A DNA stretch of 64,000 nucleotides from positions 84,153 through 148,152 of the forward strand of contig NZ_JACAFP010000010.1 of the NCBI RefSeq assembly GCF_015354505.1, in the 5' to 3' direction. Below the pieces are notes generated by a model that was not told where the DNA came from, searched no databases, and was given only the letters and a program-made list of their open reading frames with translations. The position numbers and the translations under genes were made by a program. Origin of the DNA: Microbacterium sp. UFMG61 (GTDB lineage: Bacteria; Actinomycetota; Actinomycetes; Actinomycetales; Microbacteriaceae). Every line of letters starts with the position of its first letter. The stretch's first letter is position 1. This document shows, one piece after another, positions 62,064 through 64,000 of the stretch.

Positions 62064-62081
62064 CGGATTCGACCGAATCCG
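62064..62081. promoter_or_regulatory. 18-bp palindromic operator between ABC exporter and MFS exporter
   Basis: CGGATTCG-AC-CGAATCCG is a perfect 8+2+8 palindrome in the 172-base divergent gap. TACGCT (62106-62111) downstream is a possible -10 box for the MFS gene; no clean -35 is visible. The site would suit a dimeric TetR/MarR-type repressor controlling both exporters; no such gene is in the window. Confidence 0.55.
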
Positions 62082-62170
62082 GAATGAAATGTCCGAACCT
62101 GTGGTTACGCTGAATGTTCCTCGCGCACTCGCGCGCTCCCTCCCTCTTTCTTCTGTGCCTAGGAGGCCGC

Positions 62171-63649
62171 ATGTCTGCCGTCGACACCGGTTCGATCACC
62201 ACGCCCCCCACCACGGCTCCCGGCGAGATCCCCCGCAGCGACATGCGCGTGATCTGGCTGCTGCTGGTGGCGGCGTTCGTCGCGATCCTCAACGAGACGA
62301 CCATGGGGATCGCGATCCCGCATCTCAACACCGACCTCGGTATCCCGCCGGAGCTCGGACAGTGGCTCACGAGCGCGTTCATGCTCACGATGGCCGTCGT
62401 GATCCCGACCACCGGCTTCATCCTCCAGCGGTTCACCACCCGCCAGGTCTTCATCGCGGCGATGACGGCGTTCTCAGCGGGCACGCTCGTGGCGATGGTC
62501 GCTCCCGGCTTCGAGGTCCTTCTCGCCGGCCGCGTGATCCAGGCGGCCGGCACCGGAATCATGATGCCGCTGCTCATGACCACGATCATGAACGTGGTTC
62601 CGCCGCAGTCGCGCGGTCGCATGATGGGCCGCGTCGGTCTGGTCATCTCCCTCGCTCCCGCCATCGGCCCGACGCTCGCGGGCGCCGTTCTCGAGACGCT
62701 CAACTGGCGCGCGCTGTTCGCCGTCGTGCTGCCGATCGCGATCGTGTCGCTGCTGATGGGTGCCAAGTGGATGACGAACCTCGGCGAGACCCGCGCCGTG
62801 CCGCTCGATGTGATCTCGATCCCCCTCGCTGCGCTCGGCTTCGGCGGCATCGTCTTCGGTCTGAGCCAGTTCGGCGGGCACGGAGGGTCCGGCGAGGTCG
62901 TCGGTATCAGCTCGCTGATCCTCGGCGCCGTGGCTCTGGCACTCTTCGTATGGCGTCAGCTCGTGCTGCAGCGGGTCGACGACGCGCTGCTCGATCTCCG
63001 CGTCTTCCGTTCGGTGAACTTCACCTTCTCGGTCATCATCATGACGATCCTCGCCCTGTCGATGTTCGGCACACTGACTCTGCTCCCGCAGTACCTGCAG
63101 AACGTCGCCGGGCTCAACGCCCTCCAGTCGGGACTCATCCTGCTGCCCGGTTCCGTTCTGATGGGCCTCCTGGGTCCGATCATGGGTCGCGTGTACGACG
63201 CACGCGGCACTCGTCCGCTCCTGATCCCTGGGACGATCCTCGTGTCGGCGGCGCTGTTCTACTACTCGACCGTCGGCGAGCACACCGTCTGGTGGGTGCT
63301 CATCATCGTGCAGGCGGTCATGTCCGTCGGCCTCGCGATGTCCTTCACGCCCCTGTTCTCGGCGTCGCTCGGTTCGCTCCAGCGCTCGCTCTACTCGCAC
63401 GGCTCCGCGGTGCTCAACACGCTCCAGCAGGTGGGCGGCGCAGCCGGAGTGGCGGTGCTCACCGTGACTTACTCGGCGATCCTGCACGCAGGCGAGGCCG
63501 AGGGCCTCGAGACGGCTGCCGCGGGAGCACCCGGCGCGCGCATGGCATTCCTCATCGCGGCGATCATCTCGCTCGCCGCGGTCGCACTGAGTGCGTTCGT
63601 GCGCAAGCCGGCCGATGACGTCGCGGCGGGCATGCACGCCGGTCACTGA
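62171..63649 (+). CDS. DHA2-family multidrug MFS exporter
   Basis: 492 residues, 14 membrane helices, EmrB/QacA type: LLVAAFVAILNETTMGIAIP, motif region LQRFTTRQVFIAAMTAFSAG, motif C-like LVISLAPAIGPTLAGAVLE, and the late SHGSAVLNTLQQVGGAAGVA. Proton-coupled export of drugs or metabolites is inferred. The start is ATG 62171 with a perfect AGGAGG (62161-62166) four bases upstream; the reading from 62114 adds residues without a ribosome site. It is divergent from an ABC exporter with a shared palindrome between them. Confidence 0.92.
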   Translation: MSAVDTGSITTPPTTAPGEIPRSDMRVIWLLLVAAFVAILNETTMGIAIPHLNTDLGIPPELGQWLTSAFMLTMAVVIPTTGFILQRFTTRQVFIAAMTAFSAGTLVAMVAPGFEVLLAGRVIQAAGTGIMMPLLMTTIMNVVPPQSRGRMMGRVGLVISLAPAIGPTLAGAVLETLNWRALFAVVLPIAIVSLLMGAKWMTNLGETRAVPLDVISIPLAALGFGGIVFGLSQFGGHGGSGEVVGISSLILGAVALALFVWRQLVLQRVDDALLDLRVFRSVNFTFSVIIMTILALSMFGTLTLLPQYLQNVAGLNALQSGLILLPGSVLMGLLGPIMGRVYDARGTRPLLIPGTILVSAALFYYSTVGEHTVWWVLIIVQAVMSVGLAMSFTPLFSASLGSLQRSLYSHGSAVLNTLQQVGGAAGVAVLTVTYSAILHAGEAEGLETAAAGAPGARMAFLIAAIISLAAVALSAFVRKPADDVAAGMHAGH

Positions 63650-63674
63650 TCGCCGTGACGGCGGCGTCTGACTC

Positions 63675-63818
63675 TTACTGCGTCTTGGGCGCGGGGATGT
63701 GGCAGACGCCGCCGCTGCAGTACCCGACGGAGTCGTGCTCGAGCAGGTTCAGAGCTTCCGGAATCGGCTGGAGCACGACGGGTGCATCCTGCTCGACGGA
63801 GTCCTGTGTCTTGGCCAT
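63675..63818 (-). CDS. Small 47-codon Cys-containing protein, unknown
   Basis: A 47-residue protein, MAKTQDSVEQDAPVVLQPIP then EALNLLEHDS and GYCSGGVCHIPAPKTQ, with two cysteines in a CSGGVC (CX4C) motif near the C-terminus. Support that it is real: about 87% G/C at third codon positions and TAGCAT (63825-63830, minus strand) exactly six bases before the ATG with GAGGG between, the leaderless pattern of known genes here. Competing plus-strand readings over the same bases look less gene-like. I do not recognise the family. A metal site, redox pair or peptide precursor is possible. It converges with the DHA2 exporter and is divergent from the acyltransferase. Confidence 0.6.
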   Translation of the reverse strand: MAKTQDSVEQDAPVVLQPIPEALNLLEHDSVGYCSGGVCHIPAPKTQ

Positions 63819-63830
63819 CCCTCGATGCTA

Positions 63831-63911
63831 CGCCTGATGCACGTGGGTGGCGTCGAAATCGACACGCCGACCGACAGCGAAACGACAGGCGTGCTCCCCT
63901 ACGGTTGACGG
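63831..63911. promoter_or_regulatory. Divergent region with inverted repeat, small gene / acyltransferase
   Basis: TACGGT (63900-63905) lies six bases before the GTG at 63912. An inverted repeat GTCGA-AA-TCGAC (63852-63863), extendable to GGCG...CGCC with a bulge, lies near the middle of the gap and could be an operator. Confidence 0.35.
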
Positions 63912-64000
63912 GTGCTCAAACGACTCGTCGCCCGACTGTATTGGACGCTCAGCCGCTGGACCCTCACGGCCGAGGGAACACCGACACGGCCGACGATCCT
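63912..64000 (+). CDS. Start of a probable lysophospholipid acyltransferase, cut by window edge
   Basis: Only 29 full codons: MLKRLVARLYWTLSRWTLTA then EGTPTRPTI. The basic, tryptophan-rich start followed by a PTRPTIL strand resembles the opening of small PlsC-like 1-acyl-glycerol-3-phosphate acyltransferases of Microbacteriaceae, in which the HxxxxD motif comes about 10 residues later, outside the window. GTG 63912 is supported by TACGGT six bases upstream. Coding is likely; the family call is tentative. Confidence 0.5.
   Translation, partial: MLKRLVARLYWTLSRWTLTAEGTPTRPTI

Noticed and set aside
60076..63618. 1180-codon plus-strand open frame over the ABC exporter and part of the MFS gene
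   Set aside because: It runs antisense to a clear ABC exporter and then in a wrong frame of the MFS gene; composition is typical of shadow frames.
63655..63837. Plus-strand 60-codon frame over the small right-end gene
   Set aside because: No promoter or ribosome site, and unusual Ser/Cys/Thr-rich composition; the minus-strand frame has better codon use and a matching -10 box.
63699..63908. Plus-strand 69-codon frame beside the acyltransferase
   Set aside because: It covers the divergent promoter region of two better-supported genes and lacks a start signal.

Overview
The window is a gene-dense stretch (roughly 70% G+C by eye) of an actinobacterial chromosome, most likely Microbacteriaceae and probably Microbacterium or a close relative. 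The reasons are: actinobacterial families (AdnA/AdnB, DUF3107, DUF3117, a PIG-V-like mannosyltransferase, an FdxA/DapC pair); frequent GTG starts and 1-4 base gene overlaps; TANNNT -10 boxes placed 6-7 bases before many start codons, as expected for leaderless transcripts; and a gene order that, from memory, resembles mycobacterial blocks. No IS element, prophage, CRISPR array, tRNA or rRNA was seen, and composition looks even.

Layout. 1-7.4 kb: adnB (cut by the left edge) and adnA, then DUF3107, a small membrane protein, a ferritin-like protein and a DEAD-box helicase; this resembles the Mycobacterium Rv3202c-Rv3211 neighbourhood. 7.4-13.6 kb: a PHP phosphoesterase, a membrane-anchored EEP hydrolase, an aminopeptidase P, and a four-gene minus-strand operon (YflT-domain protein, Pro-rich DUF4870 protein, alpha/beta hydrolase, VOC protein). 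13.7-18.6 kb: an MgtE-N/CBS protein without a channel, DUF1003, Mrp, a membrane protein, TatB, an O-methyltransferase and DUF3117 (compare Rv1211-Rv1234). 18.7-27.5 kb: diaminopimelate genes (dapE, dapD, dapC), a mannosyltransferase, a second DEAD-box helicase, an SRPBCC protein, citrate synthase, ferredoxin and a membrane protein. 27.6-35.9 kb: AzlCD with a divergent XRE-cupin regulator, a DHA2 exporter with glutaminase, a secreted lysozyme-fold protein, TypA and a CPBP protease-like protein.

36-52.3 kb: two peptide/nickel-family ABC importers flank a gcvT-gcvH-gcvP operon that is preceded by a tandem glycine riboswitch. The first importer has a fused double ATPase; the second has separate ATPases. 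52.5-59.9 kb: a Nudix-type regulator, nadA, nadB, nadC and a cysteine desulfurase form one overlapping operon for de novo NAD synthesis, followed by a GT2 glycosyltransferase and an SDR. 60-64 kb: an ABC exporter divergent from a DHA2 drug exporter with a clean palindrome between them, then a 47-codon cysteine-containing small gene and the start of a probable acyltransferase.

Most of the window is core metabolism and envelope/translation housekeeping. I did not find a convincing undescribed multi-gene system. The best leads are small: the leaderless 47-codon gene near the right end, a putative leaderless upstream ORF coupled to azlC, and several clear palindromic operators in divergent intergenic regions (28.7, 52.4 and 62.1 kb) with no known ligand.
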